Origin: Legionella londiniensis
Lineage (GTDB): Bacteria; Pseudomonadota; Gammaproteobacteria; Legionellales; Legionellaceae
DNA: 64,000 nt
Assembly: GCF_001467825.1 (NCBI RefSeq)
Contig: NZ_LNYK01000001.1
Location: 62,121-126,120 of the forward strand
Direction: 5' to 3'
Both the position numbers and the translations under genes were made by a program. Below, piece after piece: positions 48,391-58,889 of the stretch. Under the pieces are notes generated by a model. It made no database searches. It saw nothing but the letters and a program-made list of their open reading frames with translations, and was not told where the DNA came from. Each line of letters opens with the position of its first letter. Positions within the stretch are counted from its first letter, which is position 1.

Positions 48391-49104
48391 CTATGGATTC
48401 AGGGCGGGAAGTATGAATTCATAAAACTCATATATCCCCAAAGCCAAACTGAAAACCGCGATGATAAGCCCCAGGAACCGGGATGCGGTAACGGAGCGGC
48501 TATCTGCTTTTTGAATTAATTTTGACATGAAAAAACCATTTAATCCGTCTGCCATCATCATGCCGGCCGTGAATGCTGCGCCCAAAAGCAAGGAGAAAGA
48601 CCAGCCTGCCAGTAAAGAGGCCGACAAGGAAAAAAATGCCACCTGCGTTATGGTATCAAACGATAGCGCGAACAAGGTGCCAATCAGGATGACAGCCAGG
48701 GGATTGAAACGTTTGGGGAGATATTTCGCAAGCAAGATACTGACAGGGCTTGAGCTCTGCCGGTGAGATTTCGTTTGCAAAACATTCCAGAGCGTAAATA
48801 GGCCAAAAGCCAGCAAAAAAAAGATCGATATTCCCTGCCCCAAGGGTTCAAGCGCTGCAGGAAATATTTCTTTGGCAAAACCGCTGCCAACGATTAAGCT
48901 GATGCCCATCACCACGAACCCGTGCCCCAGCGAAAAAAATAATCCGGCCATTCTGGCAAGATGGTTATTTTTTCGCATCGCGCGGGTAATCGCATCAATG
49001 GTTGCAATATGATCCAAATCCAAACCATGGCGGGCACCCAATGCAAATACCATCATGAATAAGACCGGCAATGAATGGTTAATGGTTTTCTCCTTTTTCT
49101 GCAA
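48391..49104 (-). CDS. NiCoT-type nickel/cobalt transporter
   Basis: Inner-membrane Ni2+ (or Co2+) permease, 237 residues and about six to eight helices. The signature [17 protein letters not shown] corresponds to the H-x4-D-H metal motif of the HoxN/NixA family; [21 protein letters not shown] and [13 protein letters not shown] are the other conserved blocks. The neighbouring hydrogenase maturation operon suggests nickel supply. The frame begins with TTG at 49104 overlapping acs by 26 bases, but the Shine-Dalgarno AAGGAG lies inside the frame before an ATT codon, so the true start is unresolved. Confidence 0.85.
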   Translation of the reverse strand: MQKKEKTINHSLPVLFMMVFALGARHGLDLDHIATIDAITRAMRKNNHLARMAGLFFSLGHGFVVMGISLIVGSGFAKEIFPAALEPLGQGISIFFLLAFGLFTLWNVLQTKSHRQSSSPVSILLAKYLPKRFNPLAVILIGTLFALSFDTITQVAFFSLSASLLAGWSFSLLLGAAFTAGMMMADGLNGFFMSKLIQKADSRSVTASRFLGLIIAVFSLALGIYEFYEFILPALNP

Positions 49105-51019
49105 TCAAGCGTTTGACGGCATTTGGATCAGCAAGCGTTGAGATATCTCCAAGTTCCGTTAAATCATCCCGGGCAATTTTACGTAAAATCCGCCGCATGA
49201 TCTTTCCGGAGCGTGTTTTGGGTAAGGATTCTGCCCATTGAATGGTACGTGGCTTGGCAATTGCCCCGATTTTTTCCCTGACTTGCTGAATCAATTCCTG
49301 TTTCAAGGCATCGGCAGGGGTGATATCCGCTTTAAGCGTTACAAAAGCATAAATGCTTTCGCCGGTTAATTGATCGGGAACCCCTACGACGGCAGCTTCA
49401 GATACGGCAGGGTGCGAAAGAAGGGCGCTTTCAAGCTCGCCTGTGCCCAACCTGTGGCCAGAAACCATGATCACATCATCATTGCGCCCCGTGACCCAGT
49501 AATAGCCGGCTTCATCGCGATATGCACCGTCACCGGTCAGGTAACAGCCCGGGATTTCAAGAAGATAAGCATCGACGAAGCGTTTATGGTCTCCATAAAT
49601 CGTAAGCATCATACCGGGCCAGGGCTTTTTGATGACAAGCCTGCCGCGCTGACCCGGCGGTACAGGCATGCCCTTATCGTCCACCACATCAGGTACAATG
49701 CCAAAAAAAGGGCGAGACACCGAACCCGGTACCATCGCTTGCGTGCCAGGCAGCGGCGCCATTAAAATGCCGCCTGTTTCAGTTTGCCACCAGGTGTCAA
49801 CGACAGGGCAGCGGCTTTCACCGACAACGGTAAAATACCATTCCCAGACATCAGGGTTAATGGGCTCGCCAACTGATCCAAGCAGCTTCAGGCTTTGGCG
49901 GCTGCTTTGTTTAACCCAGCCATCTCCCTGCTTGCGCAGTGCGCGGATGGCTGTTGGGGCTGTATAGAAAATATTGACTTGATATTTATCGATGATATTC
50001 CAGTAGCGTGCATAATCCGGAAACTGCGGAACACCTTCAAAGAGAAGCGTTGTTGCGCCATTTGCCAGAGGCCCATAGACCAGGTAGGAATGGCCGGTTA
50101 TCCAGCCGATGTCAGCAGTGCACCAGTAAATATCTCCGTCATGGTAATCAAAAACATAGCGATGGGTAATCGCCGTATAAACCAGATATCCGCCGCTGCC
50201 ATGCAAAACACCTTTTGGCTTTCCGGTAGAACCTGACGTATAGAGAATGAATAAGGGATCATTGGCATCCATAACCTCACAGGGGCAGTCTGTTTCGGCC
50301 CTGTCCATTAGTTCGTGATACCAAAGATCACGGCCTTCCTGCCAGAAAACGCTGTTCCCCGTGCGCTGAACCACAATGACTGTCTTAACGCCTGGGCATT
50401 CTTTAAGGGCCTCATCACAGTTTTTTTTCAAAGGCACAGTTTTTTCGCCGTGCAAGCCCTCATCGGCTGTGATAAGCAGGCTGCAATCTGCGTCATTTAT
50501 TCGCATTTTCAAGGAGTCGGGCGAGAAGCCCGCAAACACCACGGAATGAATGGCGCCGATTCGCGCGCAGGCAAGCATGGCAATGGCTGCTTCAGGAATC
50601 ATTGGAAGATAAATTGAGACCCGGTCGCCTTTTTTGACTCCCTGCCCTTTTAAAACATTGGCGAATTTGCAGACCCGCTCATGAAGTTCCCCATAAGTTA
50701 AGGTTCGTGATTGTTCCGGGCTGTTTCCTTCCCAGATAATGGCTGTTTGATCTTTACGGGTTTCAAGATGCCGGTCAACGCAGTTATAACAGACATTCAA
50801 TTGCCCATCTACAAACCACCTGACAGATCCTGCTGTAAAATCGCCTTTGCAAACCTGGGAGGCGGGCTTAACCCAACTGATAAACCGGCGGGCCTGCTCA
50901 TCCCAGAACGCGTCAGGTTCAGCAATGGAACGTTCATAGAAGGCATGATATTGTGATTCATTAATATGTGCGTTTCTGGCAAAGTGTTCGGGCACAGGAT
51001 ATATGGTTCGATGGGTCAT
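49079..51019 (-). CDS. acs: acetyl-CoA synthetase
   Basis: Activates acetate with ATP and CoA to acetyl-CoA through acetyl-AMP. The 646-residue protein contains the AMP-binding motif [24 protein letters not shown], and the C-terminal catalytic lysine region [15 protein letters not shown], whose lysine is usually acetylated for control; [14 protein letters not shown] is also typical. A frame extension of 35 codons upstream exists, but ATG 51019 has AAGGA eight bases before it and fits the family length. It is divergent from hypA with only 61 bases between the start codons. Confidence 0.94.
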   Translation of the reverse strand: MTHRTIYPVPEHFARNAHINESQYHAFYERSIAEPDAFWDEQARRFISWVKPASQVCKGDFTAGSVRWFVDGQLNVCYNCVDRHLETRKDQTAIIWEGNSPEQSRTLTYGELHERVCKFANVLKGQGVKKGDRVSIYLPMIPEAAIAMLACARIGAIHSVVFAGFSPDSLKMRINDADCSLLITADEGLHGEKTVPLKKNCDEALKECPGVKTVIVVQRTGNSVFWQEGRDLWYHELMDRAETDCPCEVMDANDPLFILYTSGSTGKPKGVLHGSGGYLVYTAITHRYVFDYHDGDIYWCTADIGWITGHSYLVYGPLANGATTLLFEGVPQFPDYARYWNIIDKYQVNIFYTAPTAIRALRKQGDGWVKQSSRQSLKLLGSVGEPINPDVWEWYFTVVGESRCPVVDTWWQTETGGILMAPLPGTQAMVPGSVSRPFFGIVPDVVDDKGMPVPPGQRGRLVIKKPWPGMMLTIYGDHKRFVDAYLLEIPGCYLTGDGAYRDEAGYYWVTGRNDDVIMVSGHRLGTGELESALLSHPAVSEAAVVGVPDQLTGESIYAFVTLKADITPADALKQELIQQVREKIGAIAKPRTIQWAESLPKTRSGKIMRRILRKIARDDLTELGDISTLADPNAVKRLIAEKGENH

Positions 51020-51028
51020 AGAGCGTCC

Positions 51029-51057
51029 TTGTTTAAATCTGTTTTTTTGTCTATGGT
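51029..51057 (+). promoter_or_regulatory. sigma-70 promoter of the hyp-hyd operon
   Basis: TTGTTT (51029-51034) and TATGGT (51052-51057) are 17 bases apart in the short space between acs and hypA. The -10 is 24 bases before the hypA start. No sigma-54 or FNR-like site was recognised. Confidence 0.55.
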
Positions 51058-51080
51058 GCATCTGCAAGGGAGAATGCTGA

Positions 51081-51419
51081 ATGCATGAGCTGTCATTATG
51101 TAAAAATATCATTAATATTATCAATGATCATGTCAAAGGAGACAAAGCGCTTAAAGTAAAAAAAATTGCCCTTGAGGCAGGGCTTCTGACTGGTGTGGAT
51201 CATGAATCCCTAAAGTTTGCCTTTAAAATTGCCAGCCAGGGGACTGCTGCGGAAAATGCTGTTCTTGAAATAATTCCGGTTGAAGGGTTTGCCCTCTGCA
51301 ATCATTGCCAACAAAAAATGCCGATTGCCCAATATTATGATTGCTGTGCCTGCGGCCATTTTTCCTGGACAGTGCTTCAAGGGGAGGAATTGAAGGTCAA
51401 ATATATGGAGGTAGAATAA
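51081..51419 (+). CDS. hypA: hydrogenase nickel-insertion protein HypA
   Basis: Metallochaperone that delivers nickel with HypB to the hydrogenase large subunit. The 112-residue protein starts with the nickel-binding MHELSLC (H2 ligand) and has the structural zinc site CNHC (C73, C76) and CCACG (C88/C89, C91). It is the first gene of the operon; the ATG has GGGAGA upstream. Its TAA overlaps the hypB ATG by one base. Confidence 0.95.
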   Translation: MHELSLCKNIINIINDHVKGDKALKVKKIALEAGLLTGVDHESLKFAFKIASQGTAAENAVLEIIPVEGFALCNHCQQKMPIAQYYDCCACGHFSWTVLQGEELKVKYMEVE

Positions 51420-52174
51420 TGTGTGCGATTTGCGGCTGCAGTGACTCTTATAGCGCCTTACATCATGTTCATGAAGACGATGGGCATCATGATGCCCCGC
51501 TGAAACGGATCGCCATTGAAGAGGACTTACTGGCAGAAAATCAACAATTCGCATTGAAGAATCAAGCTTATTTCCAGAAAAACAATATCCTCGCTTTAAA
51601 TTTGATGTCGAGTCCCGGCTCTGGAAAAACGACCCTGATTGGCCAAACCGTGGCTGATTTAAAGGGTATGCGCGACATGGCGGTGCTGACAGGCGATCAG
51701 GAAACCGATTTTGATGCCTTGCAAATAGGCAGGGAAGGTATCGAAGTCCTGCAAATCAACACAGGCCGTGTCTGCCATCTCGATGCCCACATGGTGAGCC
51801 ATGGCCTTTTGAATTTAAAACCTAAAGAAAATAGCATCTTATTTATGGAAAATATTGGCAATCTCGTATGTCCGGCGCTCTTTAACCTTGGGGAGCAGCA
51901 CAGAGTGGTTGTCCTTTCAGTGACAGAGGGGGATAACAAGCCTTTGAAATATCCCGATATGTTTCGCAGGGCAGACTTAATGTTGATCACGAAAATGGAC
52001 TTGCTGCCCTATGTGGATTTTGATCTCAAAAAATGTCTGGAATATGCAAAAAGAATTAATCCTGACATGATGATTCTCAATTTATCCGCTAAAACCAAAG
52101 AAGGCCTTTCTGCCTGGTATGATTGGCTGGCAGAGAAATCGTCGCGCATGCAAAGGGCAGATTCATGGCGGTAG
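51419..52174 (+). CDS. hypB: hydrogenase nickel-incorporation GTPase HypB
   Basis: GTPase that gates nickel release to the hydrogenase. The 251-residue protein begins with the high-affinity nickel motif MCAICGC, has a short His-rich stretch (HHVHEDDGHHD, residues 15-25), Walker A SSPGSGKTT (residues 64-72), and the metal-binding switch region VLTGDQETDFDA. GGAGG precedes the ATG, which overlaps the hypA stop (TAATG). The modest histidine tail indicates limited nickel storage. Confidence 0.95.
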   Translation: MCAICGCSDSYSALHHVHEDDGHHDAPLKRIAIEEDLLAENQQFALKNQAYFQKNNILALNLMSSPGSGKTTLIGQTVADLKGMRDMAVLTGDQETDFDALQIGREGIEVLQINTGRVCHLDAHMVSHGLLNLKPKENSILFMENIGNLVCPALFNLGEQHRVVVLSVTEGDNKPLKYPDMFRRADLMLITKMDLLPYVDFDLKKCLEYAKRINPDMMILNLSAKTKEGLSAWYDWLAEKSSRMQRADSWR

Positions 52175-54411
52175 AAGCTTTACAAACAGGCGAACGCCTT
52201 CAGATTTTAATTACGGGTGTCGTTCAGGGAGTGGGGTTTCGCCCGCATGTATATCGTGTGGCTCAGGAATTGGGTTTAACCGGATGGGTAAGAAATAATC
52301 AAAAAGGTGTTTTAATAGAAATTCAGGGCGAAGCCCGCCATGAATTTGTCTTGCGGTTAAAAGATGCTTTGCCGCCGCTTGCAAGAATTCAGGATATCAA
52401 GGTTGGCGCCATTCCCTATATTCAGGATGAAAGCGGTTTTTCCATCCAGGAAAGCGTCGGTGGAAAGGCCAGTACCTTAATTTCACCTGATGCGGCTATT
52501 TGTAAAGCATGTCTTCAGGATCTCTTTACACCGCAGAGCCGTTATTATCTTTATCCATTTTTAAACTGCACGCAATGCGGCCCGCGCTATACTCTTGTGG
52601 AGAAACTTCCTTATGACAGAGCTCGCACTGCGATGGCTGAATTTCCCTTATGCGAAGGATGCCGCCATGATTATGGTGAGCCGTCCAACCGCCGTTATCA
52701 TGCCCAGCCTACCGCATGCCCTCACTGCGGACCTGAGCTTTCTCATTCAATTGCCGAGCTGGCGCAGGCTTTAAGCGCAGGAAAAATTCTTGCTGTTAAA
52801 GGAATCGGGGGATACCAGTTTATCGCCGATGCCAGAAATGAAGAAACAATACGGCGTTTGCGTACTCAAAAAATGCGATACCATAAGCCATTGGCTGTCA
52901 TGGTGTTGAACTTAAACAGTGCAAAAAAGCTTGTCAGGGTTGATGCCGAAGCCTCGGGGTTATTAAGCGCACGAGCCCGTCCTATCGTATTGCTGGATAA
53001 GCTTGCAGAATTATTGCCAGAAGAAATTGCGCCCAAATTGAATCAATATGGCGTGATGCTTCCTTCGACCCCTTTTCATTACCTTTTGTTTCACGCACTT
53101 TCAAGTTATCCAGAGGGCATTGCCTGGTTAGGCAAGTTCCACCCCTGGGTATTGGTAGTCAGCAGCGCCAATCAAGGCGGCGAACCTATCATAATAGACG
53201 AAGATAAAGCCAAGCTTGGGCTGGAGGGCGTTGCGGATATTATTGTCAGTTATAACCGCAGGATTATGACAAGAGCCGACGATTCTGTAGTACGCTTGAT
53301 AAATAACAAGCCTCGATTCATCCGCCGCGCCAGGGGATTTGTGCCTGAACCCATTCAATTGCCTGAAGTGATGCCGCCCACATTAGCGCTCGGGGGGCAT
53401 TTAAAAAACACATTCTGCCTCACCCGTGGCGATGAAGCTTTTGTTTCCCAGCACATAGGCAGTTTAAATAACAGAGAAAGCATTGCCTTCTTCCATGAGA
53501 CATTAAATCATTTGCAGAATTTGCTCTCTATCCGCATTGAACGGCTTGCCTGTGACCTGCATCCTGATTTTTATACAACGCATCTTGCGCGTGATTTTGA
53601 ACTTCCCTGCATACCGGTTCAACATCATCATGCGCATCTTGCAGCAGTCGCCGCAGAACATCATCTTTCAGGTCCGGCATTGGGGCTTGCACTCGATGGA
53701 TATGGCTATGGAACGGATGGCCATGCGTGGGGCGGAGAATTACTTCTGCTTGAGAACACTGAATTTAAGCGTTTGGCCAGTTTTTTTCCGCAGGCCCTGC
53801 CGGGCGGCGATATTGCCAGCCGCGAACCCTGGCGTATGGCAGCGGCTGTTTTGCATCAATTGGGGCGAAATGATGAAATCTCTACCCGTTTTGCTTCCAT
53901 GCCCCAAGCCGGACTTTTGGCTCATTGGCTGAAGCAGCATGCCAGAGGCAGCGGTTTTACCACAAGCTGCGGGCGCTTGTTTGACGCGGCAAGCGCTTTA
54001 TTAGGAGTAACTTTAGTATCAACCTACGAAGGGCAGGCGGCGATGGAACTTGAAAGCCTTGTACGTGAACTTGAAGTTTTAAAGGAAGGGTGGCAATTAC
54101 AGAATGATTGTTTCAATATGCTGCCTCTTTTCAATGATCTTTTAAAGCTTGATGCAGTACAAGGCGCCAATCTTTTTCACGGTACTTTAATTGCGGGGCT
54201 TCAGGAATGGGTTTTATACTGGGCTTTGAAAATTAAAGTGAATACAATTTTGTTAAGCGGCGGTTGTTTTTTAAACCGCATTTTGGCTGAAGGGCTGAGT
54301 CAGGGATTAAGAACTGAAGGTCTGGAGGTTTTTCTGCCGCAAAAAGTGCCGGCCAATGATGGCGGTCTATCATTGGGCCAGGCATGGATTGCCGGCCGAA
54401 AAACCGATTAA
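52165..54411 (+). CDS. hypF: carbamoyltransferase HypF
   Basis: Makes the carbamoyl group that becomes the cyanide ligands of the NiFe site. The 748-residue protein has an N-terminal acylphosphatase domain (GVVQGVGFRPHVYRVA, about residues 18-33), two zinc fingers with cysteine pairs at 113/116, 135/138, 163/166 and 185/188, a YrdC-like domain (LAVKGIGGYQFIADA) and a Kae1-like domain (VQHHHAHLAAVAAEH). Its start overlaps hypB by ten bases. Length fits the family. Confidence 0.95.
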   Translation: MAVEALQTGERLQILITGVVQGVGFRPHVYRVAQELGLTGWVRNNQKGVLIEIQGEARHEFVLRLKDALPPLARIQDIKVGAIPYIQDESGFSIQESVGGKASTLISPDAAICKACLQDLFTPQSRYYLYPFLNCTQCGPRYTLVEKLPYDRARTAMAEFPLCEGCRHDYGEPSNRRYHAQPTACPHCGPELSHSIAELAQALSAGKILAVKGIGGYQFIADARNEETIRRLRTQKMRYHKPLAVMVLNLNSAKKLVRVDAEASGLLSARARPIVLLDKLAELLPEEIAPKLNQYGVMLPSTPFHYLLFHALSSYPEGIAWLGKFHPWVLVVSSANQGGEPIIIDEDKAKLGLEGVADIIVSYNRRIMTRADDSVVRLINNKPRFIRRARGFVPEPIQLPEVMPPTLALGGHLKNTFCLTRGDEAFVSQHIGSLNNRESIAFFHETLNHLQNLLSIRIERLACDLHPDFYTTHLARDFELPCIPVQHHHAHLAAVAAEHHLSGPALGLALDGYGYGTDGHAWGGELLLLENTEFKRLASFFPQALPGGDIASREPWRMAAAVLHQLGRNDEISTRFASMPQAGLLAHWLKQHARGSGFTTSCGRLFDAASALLGVTLVSTYEGQAAMELESLVRELEVLKEGWQLQNDCFNMLPLFNDLLKLDAVQGANLFHGTLIAGLQEWVLYWALKIKVNTILLSGGCFLNRILAEGLSQGLRTEGLEVFLPQKVPANDGGLSLGQAWIAGRKTD

Positions 54412-54455
54412 CCCTGATGATGAAAGATGAATAAGAAAATAAGGAAAGATTGACC

Positions 54456-54686
54456 ATGTGTCTTGCTATCCCGGTGCAGGTCACCCGGATCCTAAGCCCA
54501 TCAAGGGCTCTTGCCAATATAGGCGGTATTGAAAAAGAAATCTCTTTGGCCTTGATTGATGAGGTTCATGTTGGCGATTATGTCATTCTTCATGTCGGCT
54601 ATGCATTGACGAGGCTTAATGAAGCGGAAGCAAAAAAAACGCTTGCTTTGTTTAACGAATTGGCCGAGGGAGGGGAAAATCAATGA
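54456..54686 (+). CDS. hypC: hydrogenase assembly chaperone HypC
   Basis: Carries the Fe(CN)2CO unit between HypD and the large subunit. The 76-residue protein begins MCLAIPVQV, with the essential C2, and has GDYVILHVGYAL. A TTG two codons upstream is ignored because the cysteine must be at position 2. The stop overlaps hypD (ATGA). Confidence 0.95.
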   Translation: MCLAIPVQVTRILSPSRALANIGGIEKEISLALIDEVHVGDYVILHVGYALTRLNEAEAKKTLALFNELAEGGENQ

Positions 54687-55798
54687 AATATATTGCTGAA
54701 TTTCGCGAGCCTCATGCTGCAAAAGCCTTGTCAGAAGCTATTAAGCAGAAAGCTTCCCCCTCCCGTTATTATCGCCTGATGGAGTTTTGCGGCGGCCATA
54801 CCCATACCATACACCGCTATGGCCTGCCGGATTTATTGCCTGAAAATATAGAAATGATCCACGGCCCGGGATGTCCAGTTTGTGTTCTGCCCATTGGCCG
54901 CGTTGATGAAGCGATAGCGCTTTCTTCCTTGCCAGATGTTATTTTTTGCAGCTACGGCGATATGTTGCGGGTTCCAGGCACAAACCAGCAAAATTTGATG
55001 CGTGCCAAGGCACGCGGGGCTGATGTACGTATGGTCTATGCTGTGGATGATGCCTTGGATATTGCAAGAAAAAACCCTCAAAAAGAAGTGATTTTTTTTG
55101 CAATCGGCTTTGAAACCACGACTCCGCCCACAGCCTGTGCCATACAAAGCGCTTATGCGGAACACTTAACCAATTTCAGCGTTTTTTGTAACCACGTGTT
55201 GACGCCGGTAGCCATGAACAGCCTCTTGCAAGGAAAGATGCATGAAGCGTCAGCGGTCAATCTTGACGGATTTGTGGGGCCTGCCCATGTCAGCATTTTA
55301 ATTGGCAGCAACGCTTATCAGGCTGTTGCCAATCAATATCAAAAACCCATTGTGATAGCAGGTTTTGAACCTTTAGATGTCTTGCACGCCATATTGATGC
55401 TGGTCGAACAGATCAACCAAGGGCGCCATGAAGTTGAGATTCAATATACACGTGCCGTAACCGCTGCGGGCAATCTTTATGCCCAGCAACTGGTGGACAA
55501 AATTTTTGAGCCCAGGGAAAGTTTTGCATGGCGCGGGTTGGGAGACATTCCTTTCAGCGCCTTAAAAATCAGGCCGGAATATCAGCTCTATGATGCAGAA
55601 AAAAAATTTTCTATTGATAAAAAAGAAGGGACGGAACATAAACAATGTGATTGCGGCGCTATTTTACGAGGAATAAAAAAACCAACGGATTGCAAATTGT
55701 TTGCCAAGGCCTGTACGCCTGAAAATCCCCTTGGTGCGTGTATGGTTTCTTCTGAAGGCGCATGCGCTGCGATGTATGCTTATGCAAGGAGAGCGTGA
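54683..55798 (+). CDS. hypD: hydrogenase maturation iron-sulfur protein HypD
   Basis: Scaffold on which the Fe(CN)2CO moiety is built. The 371-residue protein has EFCGGHTHTIHRYG with C36, GPGCPVCVLP with C64 and C67, the motif FFAIGFETTTPPTA, and the 4Fe-4S-binding C-terminus (CDCGAILRG, DCKLFAKACTP, GACMVSSEGAC). It overlaps hypC by four bases. hypE begins directly after its stop codon. Confidence 0.96.
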   Translation: MKYIAEFREPHAAKALSEAIKQKASPSRYYRLMEFCGGHTHTIHRYGLPDLLPENIEMIHGPGCPVCVLPIGRVDEAIALSSLPDVIFCSYGDMLRVPGTNQQNLMRAKARGADVRMVYAVDDALDIARKNPQKEVIFFAIGFETTTPPTACAIQSAYAEHLTNFSVFCNHVLTPVAMNSLLQGKMHEASAVNLDGFVGPAHVSILIGSNAYQAVANQYQKPIVIAGFEPLDVLHAILMLVEQINQGRHEVEIQYTRAVTAAGNLYAQQLVDKIFEPRESFAWRGLGDIPFSALKIRPEYQLYDAEKKFSIDKKEGTEHKQCDCGAILRGIKKPTDCKLFAKACTPENPLGACMVSSEGACAAMYAYARRA

Positions 55799-56866
55799 AT
55801 GGCGATTGTGGCTGTAAATCCAATTTCCGGGAAAAAGACAGGAGCCAAGCTTAACTTTAAACAAGGTTTTGTGGAATTAAGCCATGGCAGCGGCGGGCGC
55901 GCTACAGCTCAGCTAATCGAGCAGCTCTTTCATCGGGAGTTTGAAAACGAATGGCTGCTTGCCGGTAATGATCAGGCAGTTTTTGCTTCATCATTAGGGC
56001 AAATGGTCATGACGACTGATTCTTATGTGATTTCTCCTTTATTTTTTCCAGGGGGCAACATTGGTTCCCTGGCAGTAAATGGAACCATTAATGACATTGC
56101 CATGGCAGGCGCCAAGCCTTTGTATCTTTCGGCAAGTTTTATCCTCGAAGAAGGTCTTCCTCTTGCTGATTTGCAAAAGATTGTGGTCTCAATGGCAGAG
56201 GCAGCAAGAGAGGCAAATGTGCCTATCATCACGGGCGACACAAAAGTAGTGGAGCGAGGAAAGGGAGACGGCGTATTCATCACCACAACGGGTGTTGGAG
56301 TTCTTCCCCCTGGCATAAGGTTTTCAGGCAATCAGGCCCGCCCGGGTGATAAAGTCATCGTCAGTGGCTTTATTGGCGATCATGGCGTCGCCATTATGTC
56401 TTTACGCAACCATCTGCATTTTACGACAGCCGTTAAGTCTGACAGTGCGCCAATGCATGGTTTGGTGGGCATGATGATTGAAAGCGGGGCTGCCATCCGC
56501 GCGCTTCGTGATCCCACCCGCGGCGGGGTTGCAACGACTTTGAACGAATGGGCAAAACAGTCTAAAGTAGGATTTATAATAGATGAAACCAAATTGCCAA
56601 TCCGGACTGAAGTTGCGAGTGCCTGTGAATTGCTTGGCCTTGATCCATGGTATGTTGCCAATGAAGGAAAATTGCTGGCACTCTGTGCGCCTGAAGATGC
56701 AGAAAAACTTTTGGCCTGCATGCATCGGCATCCGCTGGGGCAGCATGCGGCTGTGATTGGCGAAGTGGTGGATGATAGCCACCAGTTTGTCCAACTTAAA
56801 ACCAAACTCGGCGGCATGCGGATTATGGACTGGTTGATGGGAGAGCAGTTGCCCCGTATCTGCTAG
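55799..56866 (+). CDS. hypE: thiocarbamate-dehydrating enzyme HypE
   Basis: Receives the carbamoyl group from HypF on its C-terminal cysteine and dehydrates it to thiocyanate. The 355-residue PurM/AIR-synthetase-fold protein has LSHGSGGRATAQLI, GDTKVVERGKGDG and the required C-terminal PRIC ending in Cys. The ATG abuts the hypD stop codon without a gap. It is the last of the maturation genes before the structural genes. Confidence 0.96.
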   Translation: MAIVAVNPISGKKTGAKLNFKQGFVELSHGSGGRATAQLIEQLFHREFENEWLLAGNDQAVFASSLGQMVMTTDSYVISPLFFPGGNIGSLAVNGTINDIAMAGAKPLYLSASFILEEGLPLADLQKIVVSMAEAAREANVPIITGDTKVVERGKGDGVFITTTGVGVLPPGIRFSGNQARPGDKVIVSGFIGDHGVAIMSLRNHLHFTTAVKSDSAPMHGLVGMMIESGAAIRALRDPTRGGVATTLNEWAKQSKVGFIIDETKLPIRTEVASACELLGLDPWYVANEGKLLALCAPEDAEKLLACMHRHPLGQHAAVIGEVVDDSHQFVQLKTKLGGMRIMDWLMGEQLPRIC

Positions 56867-56905
56867 GTGCGCGCCCAAAATCTGTCATTCACCTGGAAAC
56901 TCAAG

Positions 56906-58033
56906 ATGAAAACGGAAGGATTTTTACCAGAGGACAACCTGCAGAAATTATTTGATGCCTTGAACAGCGCAGGTTACCGCGTGATTGGCCCAAAAGTGCG
57001 GGATGGATCGATTGTCTATGAAGAGATAGGCGATCTATCGGAACTTCCCTGGGGGATAAGAGATCGGCAGAATCCCGGAGAATACACCCTCCGGCAAACG
57101 GCAGACAAGAAAGCGTTTGCCTTTGCCAATGGCGCAGAAGCCATAAAACCGCTCTTATTTAAACCTCGGGAGACGGTCTGGCGAGTCGCGCGCGATGAGG
57201 GAGGCAAATTAACATTCCAACCAGCGAATGCGCATGAGCCTCCTGTGGCAATAATCGGAGCGCGTGCCTGTGATTTGGCGGCAATGAAAATACAGGATAA
57301 AGTGTTTTTATCCGGAAAAAATGTAGATATGCTCTATCGCACGCGGCGGGAACAATTATTCATCGTTGCGGTCAATTGTGCCTACTCATCCAGTAACTGT
57401 TTTTGTGTTTCAGCGGGCACCGGGCCTGAAGTTCAGGATAGCTATGATATTTTAATGTCTGAAATTGGAGGTGGTTTTTTACTCAGATCAGGCAGCAGCC
57501 GCGGACAGGATATTCTTGTTGGCTTGCCTTTAAAAAAACCAGAATCTCATCATTTTTCAGCGGCAAAAGAGCAAGTTGAACAGGCAAAATCCATGCAAAC
57601 CAAGCGGATTCCTCTCGATAATCAGCGTGGGTTGCGCGATCTCCTTTTTGCCAATTTAAATCATTCCCGTTGGGATGATGTTGCCGAACGATGTCTTTCT
57701 TGCGGCAATTGCACTTTGGTTTGCCCTACTTGTTTTTGCCACAGCGAATCAGATAAACCGGCGCTGGATGGGAAAAGCAGCGAGCATCAGCGCGAATGGG
57801 ATTCCTGCTTTACTGCGGGGCACAGCTATCTTGGCGGCAAGCCCATAAGAGAGGATACGAAAAAGCGTTACCGCCAATGGCTGACCCATAAGGTAGGCAG
57901 CTGGTTTGATCAGTTCGACACCAGCGGCTGCGTGGGTTGCGGGCGTTGCGTGACCTGGTGCCCCGTAGGGATTGATTTGACTGAAGAGCTGGCGGCTATC
58001 TCCGGGGAGTCCAATATCAAGGAAGAAGGATAA
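56906..58033 (+). CDS. hydB: group 3b hydrogenase, 4Fe-4S beta subunit
   Basis: Electron-transfer subunit like HydB of the Pyrococcus bidirectional NADP hydrogenase. The 375-residue protein has two ferredoxin-type 4Fe-4S motifs, [12 protein letters not shown] (C263, C266, C269, C273) and [12 protein letters not shown] (C342, C345, C348, C352), and conserved [14 protein letters not shown] near residue 118. It carries electrons between hydG and the small subunit in the cytosol. The ATG at 56906 starts the conserved part; its ribosome binding site is weak. The gene order hydB-hydG-hydD-hydA equals that of the archaeal operon. Confidence 0.88.
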   Translation: MKTEGFLPEDNLQKLFDALNSAGYRVIGPKVRDGSIVYEEIGDLSELPWGIRDRQNPGEYTLRQTADKKAFAFANGAEAIKPLLFKPRETVWRVARDEGGKLTFQPANAHEPPVAIIGARACDLAAMKIQDKVFLSGKNVDMLYRTRREQLFIVAVNCAYSSSNCFCVSAGTGPEVQDSYDILMSEIGGGFLLRSGSSRGQDILVGLPLKKPESHHFSAAKEQVEQAKSMQTKRIPLDNQRGLRDLLFANLNHSRWDDVAERCLSCGNCTLVCPTCFCHSESDKPALDGKSSEHQREWDSCFTAGHSYLGGKPIREDTKKRYRQWLTHKVGSWFDQFDTSGCVGCGRCVTWCPVGIDLTEELAAISGESNIKEEG

Positions 58034-58038
58034 ATGCC

Positions 58039-58869
58039 ATGGAGCCAAATCCCTGTTTACCTGTTGCTGCAGAAATTATTGAACGCATCCAGGAGTCTCC
58101 TGCCATTTTCACTCTAAAAGCCCGCCTTATAGGGCCGGATTCCTGTTTTTCATTTAAGCCCGGGCAATTTAACATGCTATATCATTTCGGTGTTGGCGAA
58201 GTACCAATCTCTATTGCATCCGATCCGGCTGAAAAAAAATTCATCAGCCATACGATTCGTGCTGTAGGACGGGTAACCAGGGCCATGCAGAATCTTAAGG
58301 CAGGTGATTATATTGCCTTGCGGGGGCCATTTGGTTCTGGCTGGCCGCTTGAAAAAGCGCGGCAGAAGGATGTGGTCATCATCAGCGGTGGGCTTGGATG
58401 TGCGCCTACTGTGTCAGTCATCAAGTATATTATGGCAAGGCGTAATCAATATGGAAAAGTATTTATAATCCAGGGCGTCAAGCACAGCGATGATTTGATT
58501 TACCGCAGGCAATATGAATCATGGCAAAAAATGCCTGACGTCACAGTCAGGATTGCCGCCGACGTTGCGGGCCCGAAATGGCCATGGCGAGCGGGATTGG
58601 CGACGGATTTATTGCATCCTTTGCCTTTATCGCCAGAAAAAACCATCATTATGATGTGCGGACCGGAAATGATGATGAAAGCAGCTGTCAAAATTCTTGG
58701 GGAAAAAAATATACCGGAAAGCGCGATTTATCTCAGCATGGAGCGCAACATGGAATGCGGTATTGGCCATTGCGGGCATTGCCAGTATGGGGGATTATTT
58801 ATCTGCAAGGATGGTCCGGTTTTTGCCTATCCAAAAGTGAAATCCCTATTTTCTGAGCCGGGGTTTTAG
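58039..58869 (+). CDS. hydG: group 3b hydrogenase, FAD/NAD(P)-binding gamma subunit
   Basis: Ferredoxin-NADP-reductase-like subunit that exchanges electrons with NAD(P)H. The 276-residue protein has the FAD-binding region ([18 protein letters not shown]), the nucleotide loop [27 protein letters not shown], and a C-terminal 2Fe-2S site with C240, C245, C248 and C256 ([14 protein letters not shown]). AAGGA lies eight bases before the ATG, five bases after hydB. Confidence 0.88.
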   Translation: MEPNPCLPVAAEIIERIQESPAIFTLKARLIGPDSCFSFKPGQFNMLYHFGVGEVPISIASDPAEKKFISHTIRAVGRVTRAMQNLKAGDYIALRGPFGSGWPLEKARQKDVVIISGGLGCAPTVSVIKYIMARRNQYGKVFIIQGVKHSDDLIYRRQYESWQKMPDVTVRIAADVAGPKWPWRAGLATDLLHPLPLSPEKTIIMMCGPEMMMKAAVKILGEKNIPESAIYLSMERNMECGIGHCGHCQYGGLFICKDGPVFAYPKVKSLFSEPGF

Positions 58870-58889
58870 AATCTTTGCTGGAGGATGTG

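Noticed and set aside
51020-51080. Sigma-54 or FNR-type control of the hydrogenase operon
   Set aside because: No TGGCAC-N5-TTGC or TTGAT-N4-ATCAA sequence was seen in the short acs-hypA space; a sigma-70 pair fits.
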